From a virus, in the IMG/VR virus record IMGVR_UViG_3300046004_001823, positions 1-33,527 of that record: DNA of 33,527 bases, one strand, 5' to 3'. The translations under genes and the position numbers were made by a program. A model generated the notes under the pieces. The model was given only the letters and a program-made list of their open reading frames with translations, ran no database searches and had not been told where the DNA came from. Positions within the stretch are counted from its first letter, which is position 1. Each line of letters opens with the position of its first letter. Below, in pieces: positions 23,990-30,141 of the stretch.

Positions 23990-24241
23990 ATGGCACACGA
24001 GACCCGGCGTACGGTCCTTTACGTAAGCACCGACGGACAGCGGCGGCGCACCTACCCCGTCATGCACCCGGGCGAGCCGGCCGACAGCATCACCGCCGCC
24101 GACGGCACGGTGCTGCATAAGACGCTGATGATGAGCGTCCCGAACCCCGACGCCAGCCAGGAGGTCGAGTCGTTCGCGCGTGAGGTGTCGGCGGCCAACG
24201 ATCGGCGCGAGCGGCAGCGCGCCGTGTGGGAGGCCGCGTAG
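23990..24241 (+). CDS. Hypothetical early protein, 83 aa
   Basis: The first gene of the early block after the switch. It begins MAHETRRTVLYVSTDGQRRR and has a beta-rich first half (ITAADGTVLHKTLMMSVPNP) and a helical charged end (SFAREVSAANDRRERQRAVW). I do not recognise a family. Size and position are those of small host-takeover or recombination accessory proteins, but there is no direct sign of function. The stop shares a base with GTG 24241. Confidence 0.55.
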   Translation: MAHETRRTVLYVSTDGQRRRTYPVMHPGEPADSITAADGTVLHKTLMMSVPNPDASQEVESFAREVSAANDRRERQRAVWEAA

Positions 24242-24543
24242 TGGCCCGCGAGTATGGCGTGCCCGACGAGGCGCCGGTGATCCGCGCCCTACGCGAACGC
24301 CGCGAAGCCGCGGAGGCCAAGCAGCGCGCCGCAGAGCACGCGGTCGCGCTCGAGGCCTTCACGCTGCGCTACCTCGTGCACCAGACCGCGACGGTGCAGT
24401 TCACGGTGCGCGGCACGACGTATACCGCCGTCGGCGCCGAGATCCCCGCCGTGGTGATGCAGGCGTACGACGCCGGACGACAGCTCGAGATCCAGCAGGC
24501 GGAGGCCGATGCGGCCCACCGGTCAATTTCATGGGGGACCTGA
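24241..24543 (+). CDS. Hypothetical early protein, coiled-coil plus beta, 100 aa
   Basis: Starts at GTG 24241, sharing a base with the upstream TAG. The first 55 residues form a long charged helix (VIRALRERREAAEAKQRAAE, then HAVALEAFTLRYLVH). A short beta unit (TVQFTVRGTTYTAVGAEIPA) and another helix (MQAYDAGRQLEIQQAEADAA) follow. The layout suggests an oligomeric helical protein. No family is recognised. It lies between two other unknown genes and ahead of the RecT-like gene. Confidence 0.55.
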   Translation: MAREYGVPDEAPVIRALRERREAAEAKQRAAEHAVALEAFTLRYLVHQTATVQFTVRGTTYTAVGAEIPAVVMQAYDAGRQLEIQQAEADAAHRSISWGT

Positions 24544-24548
24544 GTCAC

Positions 24549-24845
24549 ATGACACACCGCAAGATCATGTTCGCGGCCGAAGCGCTGGTCGCCGCCGCCG
24601 AAGCCCTGCACCCGGGCGACCGCGTCAAGCAGTGCGTGCACCTGCTGGGGCGCCGTGGGGCGCCGTCTGATGCGTACGAGCAGGCCGAGCGCGACGTGGC
24701 TTTCGACCGCGTGTTCCGCGCCATGACCGACGCCGAGGCCACGGTCTGGGCCATGTACTGCCTGCACGACGAGGTCCCGGCGTTGTCCCGTGGACGGGCG
24801 TGGCGCACCGACACCCAACACGATGCCCCGAGGCACGCCGCATGA
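24549..24845 (+). CDS. Hypothetical early helical protein, 98 aa
   Basis: A mainly helical protein (FAAEALVAAAEALHPGDRVK, YEQAERDVAFDRVFRAMTDA, ATVWAMYCLHDEVPALSRGR) with a basic, His-containing tail. No family is recognised. GGGGGACC (24533-24540) is a good ribosome site for ATG 24549; ATG 24531 in the same frame is a weaker alternative. The stop overlaps the RecT-like start as ATGA, so it may be a partner of that protein. Confidence 0.55.
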   Translation: MTHRKIMFAAEALVAAAEALHPGDRVKQCVHLLGRRGAPSDAYEQAERDVAFDRVFRAMTDAEATVWAMYCLHDEVPALSRGRAWRTDTQHDAPRHAA

Positions 24846-25690
24846 GCGAAGGCACCGCCGTCACCACCCGCGGCAGCTTCGGCCCCGAAGCCGAGCAGCG
24901 CATCGCCGAGAATAAGGCGAAGAACCGCATGGCCGCCGCGATCCGGGGCACCCAGTGGTCCAAAGACCTGAGCGCGGAGGGCGTCTACGCGCTCGCCGAG
25001 TACTGCCGCAGCAACGGGCTCGACCCGCTGCGGCACATCGAAGTGCTCGGCGGCAAGCCGTACCTCACGGCCACGCTGTACGAAGAGCGCGCCGCGCCGC
25101 TGATCCAGTCCGGCGCCCTCATCCCGCACGAGCCGGAGTTCATCAACCCCGACGCCCGCCTCGACGCGCTGGCCGCGACCGGCGACGCCTGGGCGATTGA
25201 GGAGAGCACCCGCCGGATCCGCGCCCGCATCATGCACGGCGTGCCCGAGAAGGCGGCGGCGGCCGTGGTCTACCGCATCACCGTCGCCGCGACCGGCCAG
25301 ACCGTCGTCGGCGTGAACTGGTGCGGCGGCGGCGTGCGCCAGCGCGACCCCGTGGGCGACAACGAGCCGACCAAGACCGCCATCACGCGCGCCGGCCGAC
25401 GCGCGTGGAAGCAGGTGGCCGAGGTCGTGCCCACCTTCGGCCAGCACTTCGCGACGCTCGAGCAGGGCGCCGCCGAGACGGGCAAGGCCATCGTGGCCGA
25501 CGCCGCCCTTGAGATGGCCCGCGCGCCGCAGCTCGTGAGCGGCTCCACGCGCGGCAGCGTGGTCACCCCCGACGCCTACGGGCACGGCGACGACATGCCG
25601 ACGACCGAGCAGGCCGTCGCCAACGCCCGCCGGGCACTGGCGGCGCCGGACCCGTACGCGGTGGACTACACCGTGGAGGACGCCGCATGA
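24842..25690 (+). CDS. RecT-like single-strand annealing protein (tentative)
   Basis: A 282-aa protein likely to anneal complementary DNA strands in phage recombination. Evidence is a Bet/RecT-like phrase near residues 50-75 (LAEYCRSNGLDPLRHIEVLG, then GKPYLTATLYEERAAPL). A conserved-looking core follows with NWCGGG, RQRDPVGDNEPTKTAITRAG and RRAWKQVAEVVP, recalling the WCGG/DPVGD/TRAxRRA pattern of a RecT-like subgroup. No exonuclease gene is seen next to it. The long C-terminal tail is disordered. The call is from memory of the pattern and needs a profile search. Start ATG 24842, stop overlapping the next gene as ATGA. Confidence 0.5.
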   Translation: MSEGTAVTTRGSFGPEAEQRIAENKAKNRMAAAIRGTQWSKDLSAEGVYALAEYCRSNGLDPLRHIEVLGGKPYLTATLYEERAAPLIQSGALIPHEPEFINPDARLDALAATGDAWAIEESTRRIRARIMHGVPEKAAAAVVYRITVAATGQTVVGVNWCGGGVRQRDPVGDNEPTKTAITRAGRRAWKQVAEVVPTFGQHFATLEQGAAETGKAIVADAALEMARAPQLVSGSTRGSVVTPDAYGHGDDMPTTEQAVANARRALAAPDPYAVDYTVEDAA

Positions 25691-25983
25691 GTGAGATCCT
25701 GATCTCGGCCGCCGTGCTCGCCCTGCTGGGATGGCTCTGCGTGCGGCAGTACCGCGCGGAGCTCGAGGACGAGCAGCGCGCCGCGGCCTACCTGACCGCG
25801 GCAACCCGACGGCACGAGGCCTTCTTCGCGCGCATGGACAGCGCCACGACCGACGGCGAGACCTGCGACCTCTGCGGGTCCGTCTCGCGTGTCCGCGAGA
25901 TGGTCGACCTCGCCGACGACGTGGTGCTGCTGTGCCTTGGCTGCGCCCCCATGCTGCGTCGGCGCGCGCAGGAGGCCGCATGA
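25687..25983 (+). CDS. Membrane-anchored zinc-ribbon protein
   Basis: A 98-aa protein with one N-terminal membrane segment (ILISAAVLALLGWLCV, about 4-19) and a charged linker helix (RQYRAELEDEQRAAAYLTAA). A four-Cys zinc ribbon follows: C60/C63 (CDLC) and C83/C86 (CLGC). The ribbon would face the cytoplasm if the N-terminus is outside. I know no family with this exact combination. It stands between the RecT-like gene and excisionase, so an early-phase role at the membrane is possible. ATGA overlaps join it on both sides. Confidence 0.6.
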   Translation: MSEILISAAVLALLGWLCVRQYRAELEDEQRAAAYLTAATRRHEAFFARMDSATTDGETCDLCGSVSRVREMVDLADDVVLLCLGCAPMLRRRAQEAA

Positions 25984-26177
25984 CGAACACCGAGCAGCGG
26001 TTGCTCCGGACGCAGGAGGTCGCGGCACTGCTGAGAGTGCATCGCTGCACGCTGTACAGTGTGCCCGGGCTGATGGAGTGCCGCGTCGACATTGGCGGGC
26101 GGGGCGTGCGATATGATGCGAAGAAGGTGGACGCGCTGTTGACGCCCAAGGCGTCGAAAGCGAGGAAGGCGGCCTGA
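25980..26177 (+). CDS. Excisionase-like HTH protein
   Basis: A 65-aa protein with a MerR/HTH_17-type helix-turn-helix (LLRTQEVAALLRVHRCTLYS), a short wing (CRVDIGGRGVRYD) and a basic end (LTPKASKARKAA). Proteins of this size directly before an integrase gene are usually excisionases (Xis), which bend attP/attR DNA and direct excision. The stop shares a base with the integrase start (TGATG), so the pair is probably translated together. A GGAGG ribosome site (25971-25975) precedes ATG 25980. Confidence 0.75.
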   Translation: MTNTEQRLLRTQEVAALLRVHRCTLYSVPGLMECRVDIGGRGVRYDAKKVDALLTPKASKARKAA

Positions 26178-27298
26178 TGTATCGCAAAGCGAACGGCAAG
26201 ACGTTCTACACCCGCGTGACGTCCTCGACGGGCGAGCGGCGCGTGTGCTCGACCGGCACGACGCTCCGGGCGACGGCGAAGCACATGGAGGACTGGGTGT
26301 CCGCGCTGCGTGGGCGCCACGACATGCACGGCGTCCTGGATGCCGTCGTCGCCAAGCGGATCGACTTGGCCGAGGCCTACCGCCTGGGCGAAGCGGGCAG
26401 CCGTGACCTGTTGGACGCGAAGGCCGTCGCCGACGCCGACCTCGATCTCGCGCCGTTGCTCGCGCAGTGGGCCGCGCAGCGCGAAGGCAAGCGGCGCGGG
26501 GCGATCTCCACGCCGAAGTACGTCAAGCAGATTGGGGTGCTGTTCCCCGAGGTCCCGTGGCGTCGGTCCACCCTGACCGCGCCAACGGTCGCGCAACGCC
26601 TGGACGCGTTGGCCGTGAGCGATCCCACGCGCAACCGCTATCGGGCGGCGCTGTCGGCGTTCTGCACGTGGCTCGTGCGTCGGGGCGATCTCGCGCAGAA
26701 TCCGGCGCGACAGGCCGGGGGCTACGCCGAACCCGAGCAGCCCATCGTGTTCTATGGCATGGTGGACGCCAAGCGGCTGGTGCTGGCGCTGCCGGCGGAG
26801 TGGCGTGGACGCGAAGCCTTGATGGCAGGCACGGGCGCCGACTGGTCAGACACGGAACGGCTGACCGTGCGGGACATCGACCTGACGGCGCGCACGGTGC
26901 GCCTGCACGGCTCGAAAACGCCGTGGCGGAACCGACTGGTGCGGATCACGCAGCCGTGGGTGCTCCCGATCCTGAAGGCGGCGATTGCCGGCAAGCTCCC
27001 CGACGCGCCGGCGTTTCAGGGGATCGAGCCGCGGGCGCTGGCGGCCCATAAGGCAGCGGCCACGGCCTGCAAGCTGGAGAAGACGACCCTGCACCAGTGG
27101 CGGCACACGTACGCCGTCGCCGAGCTGCGGGCGGGTGAGAAAGCGACCGTCGTGGCCTACCAGCTCGGGCACCGCGACGCCTCGCTGGTCTGGAAACGCT
27201 ACGGGCGATACGTGCCCGAGGCGATCGACTACCGATCCAATAGTGAAGCGGACTCTGCTACCGATTTGGCTACCACTCAATTCAGGAAAAACGCGTGA
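26177..27298 (+). CDS. int: Tyrosine recombinase integrase with altered Arg I position
   Basis: A 373-aa integrase that would recombine attP with the host attB. Residues about 1-30 are an arm-binding strand region (YRKANGKTFYTRVTSSTGER). A core-binding domain occupies about 85-180 (NRYRAALSAFCTWLVRRGDL). The catalytic domain follows with K247 (GSKTPWRNR), H306-x-x-R309 (HQWRHTYA), H332 (LGHRD) and a nucleophile candidate Y342 (KRYGRY). At the place of the first catalytic Arg, normally TGxRxxE, it reads TGADWSD with Asp222. Either the active site differs from the norm or the protein belongs to a divergent group. AttP begins 16 bases after its stop. Confidence 0.85.
   Translation: MYRKANGKTFYTRVTSSTGERRVCSTGTTLRATAKHMEDWVSALRGRHDMHGVLDAVVAKRIDLAEAYRLGEAGSRDLLDAKAVADADLDLAPLLAQWAAQREGKRRGAISTPKYVKQIGVLFPEVPWRRSTLTAPTVAQRLDALAVSDPTRNRYRAALSAFCTWLVRRGDLAQNPARQAGGYAEPEQPIVFYGMVDAKRLVLALPAEWRGREALMAGTGADWSDTERLTVRDIDLTARTVRLHGSKTPWRNRLVRITQPWVLPILKAAIAGKLPDAPAFQGIEPRALAAHKAAATACKLEKTTLHQWRHTYAVAELRAGEKATVVAYQLGHRDASLVWKRYGRYVPEAIDYRSNSEADSATDLATTQFRKNA
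27257..27274 (+). repeat. Arm-type 18-bp direct repeat, left copy
   Basis: GCTACCGATTTGGCTACC lies inside the 3' end of the integrase gene, about 40 bases left of the tRNA-derived core, and recurs exactly at 27466-27483 on the other side. Each copy contains GCTACC twice, 12 bases apart. Paired repeats flanking a core are typical of integrase arm-binding sites. Confidence 0.7.
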
Positions 27299-27313
27299 CG
27301 ATCATTTTTCATA

Positions 27314-27367
27314 GTGCCCAGACCGGGGGTCGAACCCGGAAACCCTTGCGAGTGGGGGATTTTGAGT
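27314..27367 (-). other. attP: attP core: 3' half of tRNA-Leu(CAA)
   Basis: Read on the - strand this gives the anticodon loop CTCAAAA (anticodon CAA), the 3' anticodon strand TCCCC, a class II variable arm (ACTC, GCAA, GGGT), a perfect T arm (CCGGG TTCGACC CCCGG), the acceptor strand TCTGGGC and discriminator A. The 5' half of a tRNA is absent: the sequence before the loop does not form the anticodon or D stems. This is the pattern of an attP whose integration rebuilds the 3' end of a host tRNA gene. It lies 16 bases after the integrase stop. It is not a working tRNA gene. Confidence 0.88.
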
Positions 27368-27423
27368 CGGAACAGGCCCATTTGCAGCATAACGACTTAC
27401 CCCCGTTTCACTCTAGGGGGGTG

Positions 27424-27483
27424 TTGCAGATTGTTGCCGGTTGTGGCCGAAAGTTGCGGGTTGTGGCTACCGATTTGGCTACC
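27424..27483 (+). repeat. Phased repeats and right arm-type repeat of attP
   Basis: GGTTGTGGC occurs at 27439-27447 and 27459-27467, 20 bases apart, among several TTG steps spaced near 10 bases (27424, 27434, 27441, 27454, 27461). The 18-base repeat GCTACCGATTTGGCTACC closes the array at 27466-27483, matching 27257-27274. Helically phased sites next to attP fit binding by integrase, Xis or a host bending protein. ACCCCC (27399-27404) and GGGGGGT (27416-27422) also form an inverted repeat just before it. No gene is seen in 27299-27518. Confidence 0.6.
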
Positions 27484-27518
27484 GGTACTTGGGCCTCCCT
27501 AGAGGCCGAGGCCGCCGC

Positions 27519-27674
27519 ATGACGCTCTCCCCGTGGTGGTCTGCCTACGCCGTCCTGCTCGTCGTGCTGTTCGTCTGGATCCGCCGGCTGAGCGCCGAGG
27601 TGACGCGCCAAGACGTGGGCTCGAGCGATCGGGATGTTGCGCCGCTGCTGCGCGACATCGGGAGCGACGAATGA
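27519..27674 (+). CDS. Small single-pass membrane protein
   Basis: A 51-aa protein with one membrane segment (WWSAYAVLLVVLFVWI, about 6-21), a basic stop-transfer RR, and an acidic cytoplasmic tail (TRQDVGSSDRDVAPLLRDIG). It is the first gene after attP. No family is recognised. Small phage membrane proteins in such places can affect superinfection or membrane potential, but nothing here proves that. GAGGCCGAGG precedes ATG 27519. The stop overlaps the next gene as ATGA. Confidence 0.55.
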   Translation: MTLSPWWSAYAVLLVVLFVWIRRLSAEVTRQDVGSSDRDVAPLLRDIGSDE

Positions 27675-27994
27675 CCCCGATCCTATCCATCTATGACGCC
27701 ACCACGCCCGCAGAACTGCGGGCGGCGGTGGTCGCGCTGTGCGCTGCCGCCATCGGAATAGCCCGATACGATGGACACGCGCCCGCGCGGCACGTGGCCG
27801 AAGACGTAATCCCGCCGGTCCCTCCGGTCTGGCGCGTGGTCACCGTGTCCGGGCACAGCTACCGCTGTGTGAACGGCGTGGTTGAGTACCGGCAGGGCGA
27901 CGGCGAATGGCGTGAGACAGTGTGGGTGCACGGTCGGCACCTCGCCGTGATCGCGGACCTGATCGCGCACCCGTGTGAGGAGGTGAGCGCATGA
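27671..27994 (+). CDS. Hypothetical protein, 107 aa
   Basis: The N-terminal half is helical (ATTPAELRAAVVALCAAAIG). The C-terminal half is beta-rich, with WRVVTVSGHSYRCVNGVVEY and DGEWRETVWVHGRHLAVIAD. I do not recognise a family. It is joined to its neighbours by ATGA overlaps: upstream to the small membrane protein, downstream to a 14-codon mini-ORF with a GAGGAGG site (27977-27983). Confidence 0.55.
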   Translation: MTPILSIYDATTPAELRAAVVALCAAAIGIARYDGHAPARHVAEDVIPPVPPVWRVVTVSGHSYRCVNGVVEYRQGDGEWRETVWVHGRHLAVIADLIAHPCEEVSA

Positions 27995-28035
27995 GCGCAT
28001 CTAACGACACCACCAAGGCGGAGGTGGCCTCATGA
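27991..28035 (+). CDS. 14-codon bridging mini-ORF
   Basis: MSASNDTTKAEVAS, with ATGA overlaps at both ends (27991-27994 and 28032-28035) and a strong GAGGAGG ribosome site ahead. It looks either like a translational bridge or like what is left after precise loss of a gene between two ATGA joints. GGAGG inside it (28020-28024) also serves as the ribosome site of the next gene. Confidence 0.35.
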   Translation: MSASNDTTKAEVAS

Positions 28036-28283
28036 AAAACCGGCTCACCGACCTAAATGACCTGCTGTTCGCTCAGCTCGAGCGCATCGCCGACGAGGAC
28101 CTCTCGACCGAGCAGCTGACGCAGGAGATTCAGCGGGCGACGGCCGTGGTGCAGATCGCCGATCGCATCGTCGACACGGCGACGCTCCAGCTGCAAGGGG
28201 CGCGCTTGATCGCCGAGCATGGCGGCGGGATGCTCAAGGCATTGCCGCCCACGATGGTGCTGTCGAGCGGGGTGGTGGCATGA
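28032..28283 (+). CDS. Conserved-type phage helical protein next to HNH gene
   Basis: An 83-aa all-helical protein (RLTDLNDLLFAQLERIADED, LSTEQLTQEIQRATAVVQIA, DRIVDTATLQLQGARLIAEH). Small proteins with this LNDxLFAQLERLxDE start are frequent in lambdoid phages and prophages directly before an HNH endonuclease gene, as here. Their function is unknown to me. The ATGA overlap with the HNH gene suggests co-translation and perhaps a complex. Confidence 0.65.
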   Translation: MKNRLTDLNDLLFAQLERIADEDLSTEQLTQEIQRATAVVQIADRIVDTATLQLQGARLIAEHGGGMLKALPPTMVLSSGVVA

Positions 28284-29131
28284 ATAGCGGCCGCATTGCC
28301 TACAGCCAGGGCGAACTGCTGTTCGTCGCGGCCCGGCGCGATCTGCCACGCAAGGAGCTCCACGCGGCCTTCGTGGCTCGGTTCGGGCGACACGATGTGG
28401 AGGTGCGTCACCTCAAGGCGCTCTGCACGCGGCACGGCTGGTCGACGGGGCGGCAGCCGTACTCGCCGGCCGAGGATGCGCTGCTTCGAGCACGGTTCGC
28501 GGACACGACGACGGCGCAGCTGGCGGCGGAGCTTGGGCGGTCGCCCGCGGCCGTGTCCCATCGGGCGTATGCGCTGGGGCTGGGCAAGAGTGCGGAGCAC
28601 CTCGCCAGCGCCGCCTCCGGCCGCCTCCAGCGCGGTGACCAGATCGGCGCAGCGACGCAATTCAAGAGAGGGCACGTGTCGCCGACGAAGGGACTCAAGC
28701 GTCCGGAGGGCTGGGCGCCTGGGCGCATGAGCGACACGCAATTCAAGAAGGCGCAGTCACCGCGCAACTGGCGCCCGTTGGGCAGCCGTCGCGTCATTAA
28801 GGGCTACGAGTTCACCAAGATCGGGGACGCGCCGATGGTGTCCTGGACCGTGAACTGGCGGCAGACCCATATCCTGCAATGGGAAGCCGTGCACGGGCCG
28901 GTGCCGGCTGGGCATGCGCTCAAGAGCCGAGACGGCAATTCGCGCAACACCGACCCGGCGAACTGGCAGTTGATCCCGCGCGCGATCCTCCCGGGACTGA
29001 ACGGCGGGCGACACCAGACCCGTCTCGGCTACGATCAGGCGCCGGCCGACCTGCGCCCGGTGCTGCTGACGCTGGCCACGCTGGCCCACACGGTGTCGCA
29101 GCGGAAGCGGGCCGGGAGCGTGCGCGCATGA
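28280..29131 (+). CDS. HNH endonuclease
   Basis: A 283-aa DNA endonuclease. The first 115 residues hold two helix-turn-helix-like parts (YSQGELLFVAARRDLPRKEL and YSPAEDALLRARFADTTTAQ), likely for DNA recognition. The catalytic HNH_3-type domain follows: TVNWRQTHILQWEAVHGPVP with H197, GHALKSRDGN with H212, and NTDPANWQLIPRA with the closing Asn. Such proteins may be free-standing homing enzymes or nicking enzymes used with lambdoid recombination. Position within the replication half and joint translation with the 83-aa gene make a phage function likely. The stop overlaps the next gene as ATGA. Confidence 0.85.
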   Translation: MNSGRIAYSQGELLFVAARRDLPRKELHAAFVARFGRHDVEVRHLKALCTRHGWSTGRQPYSPAEDALLRARFADTTTAQLAAELGRSPAAVSHRAYALGLGKSAEHLASAASGRLQRGDQIGAATQFKRGHVSPTKGLKRPEGWAPGRMSDTQFKKAQSPRNWRPLGSRRVIKGYEFTKIGDAPMVSWTVNWRQTHILQWEAVHGPVPAGHALKSRDGNSRNTDPANWQLIPRAILPGLNGGRHQTRLGYDQAPADLRPVLLTLATLAHTVSQRKRAGSVRA

Positions 29132-29334
29132 CCGACGCACAGCTACGCCGGTACGTCCGCACCCTCGCGCAGCACTGCGAGACGATCAGCGCACGGTGCC
29201 GAGCGGTCGAGGACGTGATAACGAGGGGCGAAGTGTTCGGCGTTCCCGTGCCGCCTGCACGGGTTGAGAAAGCGGTCAAGGACATAGAATCGCGGGTCGC
29301 GGCGGCGGCTCGCCTTATCGGGGTGAGTGCATGA
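29128..29334 (+). CDS. Hypothetical helical protein, 68 aa
   Basis: A small helical protein (LRRYVRTLAQHCETISARCR, VEKAVKDIESRVAAAARLIG). No family is recognised. ATGA overlaps join it to the HNH gene before and the small membrane protein after. The helical pattern with heptad-like spacing could allow dimers. Confidence 0.5.
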   Translation: MTDAQLRRYVRTLAQHCETISARCRAVEDVITRGEVFGVPVPPARVEKAVKDIESRVAAAARLIGVSA

Positions 29335-29468
29335 CGATCCCAACACACTGGCTCTGGCCGCTGGGCTGTCTCGCGCTGCTCGGGGCCGTCCACTTCGCAT
29401 TCTGGGCCGAAGACTTGGCACGCGCTGCGATGCGCACACTCGCCGAGGCGCTCAACCGATGGCGGTGA
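29331..29468 (+). CDS. 45-aa small membrane protein
   Basis: MTIPTHWLWPLGCLALLGAV begins a single membrane segment (about 6-24), followed by a short amphipathic helix (AEDLARAAMRTLAEALNRWR). ATG 29331 overlaps the upstream stop as ATGA. The end overlaps the next gene by 10 bases in another frame. It is too short for a family call. Confidence 0.45.
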   Translation: MTIPTHWLWPLGCLALLGAVHFAFWAEDLARAAMRTLAEALNRWR

Positions 29469-29893
29469 GCCGAAAAAGCCGCCAACGCCGTGTGCCGAAA
29501 AACGCGTTGCATATGGCCATCTTCGCCGCTCTCGCGGACGGCGCGACGGCGACGCGCGACGAACTGCTGGCCGCCGTGCCGCAGATCCATCAGTCGACCG
29601 CATACCGGCTGTTCCGCGAGATGCTGCGCGCGGGCGTGATCTACGCCCGCCGCACGGCCCCGGGAGCAACCCACCCGCTGCGGTTCGCGCTGACGCTCGA
29701 AGCGTTGCACGCGGCGGGAACGCCGAAACGGACGTCAAAGGTGTCGCGTGGCCGACCCGCCGGGGCCGACACGTGGACGCCGGCGCCGTGGGTCAATCCG
29801 ATCCGCGCGCGGGCGCTCGGGCTGCCCGTGGCGCAGGCGCCGCGTGAGGTTCCCGCAACAGACTTCGGGAACCCCCGCCGGGTGGCCGCATGA
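29459..29893 (+). CDS. Winged-helix DNA-binding-like protein, 144 aa
   Basis: After a basic start (SRKSRQRRVPKN) residues about 15-65 form a winged helix: HMAIFAALADGATATRDELL, VPQIHQSTAYRLFREMLRAG, VIYARRTAPG. The rest is Pro/Arg-rich and probably disordered. It may regulate early genes or help replication, since it lies just before the replication genes. ATG 29459 is inside the end of the previous gene; the longer frame upstream is a shadow. The stop overlaps the next start as ATGA. Confidence 0.6.
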   Translation: MAVSRKSRQRRVPKNALHMAIFAALADGATATRDELLAAVPQIHQSTAYRLFREMLRAGVIYARRTAPGATHPLRFALTLEALHAAGTPKRTSKVSRGRPAGADTWTPAPWVNPIRARALGLPVAQAPREVPATDFGNPRRVAA

Positions 29894-30141
29894 GCATCAC
29901 CACGAACGGCGAGCTGCGCACCGCGATCCAACAGGCCGAGATGTGCGCGGCCCGCCTGACGATGCGCGGGCATCACCTCACCATCGGAGAGCGCGCCGTG
30001 GTGGCTGGCCTTCTCAAGGACTTGGCCGGCGTCGCGCGGCGCGCGTTTGACCCGACGGCACGGATCGACATGGCGGCCGAGCCGCGTGAGCCCCGCCAAG
30101 ACGACACGGCGCCCATGCTGTTCGACGAAGGGGTGGCGTGA
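29890..30141 (+). CDS. Hypothetical protein, 83 aa
   Basis: Helical in the first 50 residues (ELRTAIQQAEMCAARLTMRG, LTIGERAVVAGLLKDLAGVA), then an acidic tail ending APMLFDEGVA. Short hydrophobic C-terminal motifs of this kind (MLFDE) can bind a partner such as a sliding clamp or replication protein, which would suit its place before the helicase gene, but this is only a guess. No family is recognised. Confidence 0.5.
   Translation: MSITTNGELRTAIQQAEMCAARLTMRGHHLTIGERAVVAGLLKDLAGVARRAFDPTARIDMAAEPREPRQDDTAPMLFDEGVA

Noticed and set aside
925-26596. Long open frames on the - strand (for example 925-2319, 4928-6730, 14070-15662, 24545-26596)
   Set aside because: They lie opposite confident genes, are Arg/His/Pro/Val-rich, lack domains, and arise from high GC at third codon positions.
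27301-27380. Functional tRNA gene
   Set aside because: Only the 3' half from the anticodon loop is present; no D arm or 5' acceptor strand can be formed, so it is an attP fragment.
108-27421. Shared 9-mer CTAGGGGGG at 108-116 and 27413-27421
   Set aside because: It is short, low-complexity and without further matching context; probably chance.
27295-27522. Protein frames over attP (27295-27522 and 27314-27502)
   Set aside because: They cross the tRNA-derived core and arm repeats, have no domain, and lack neighbouring overlaps typical here.
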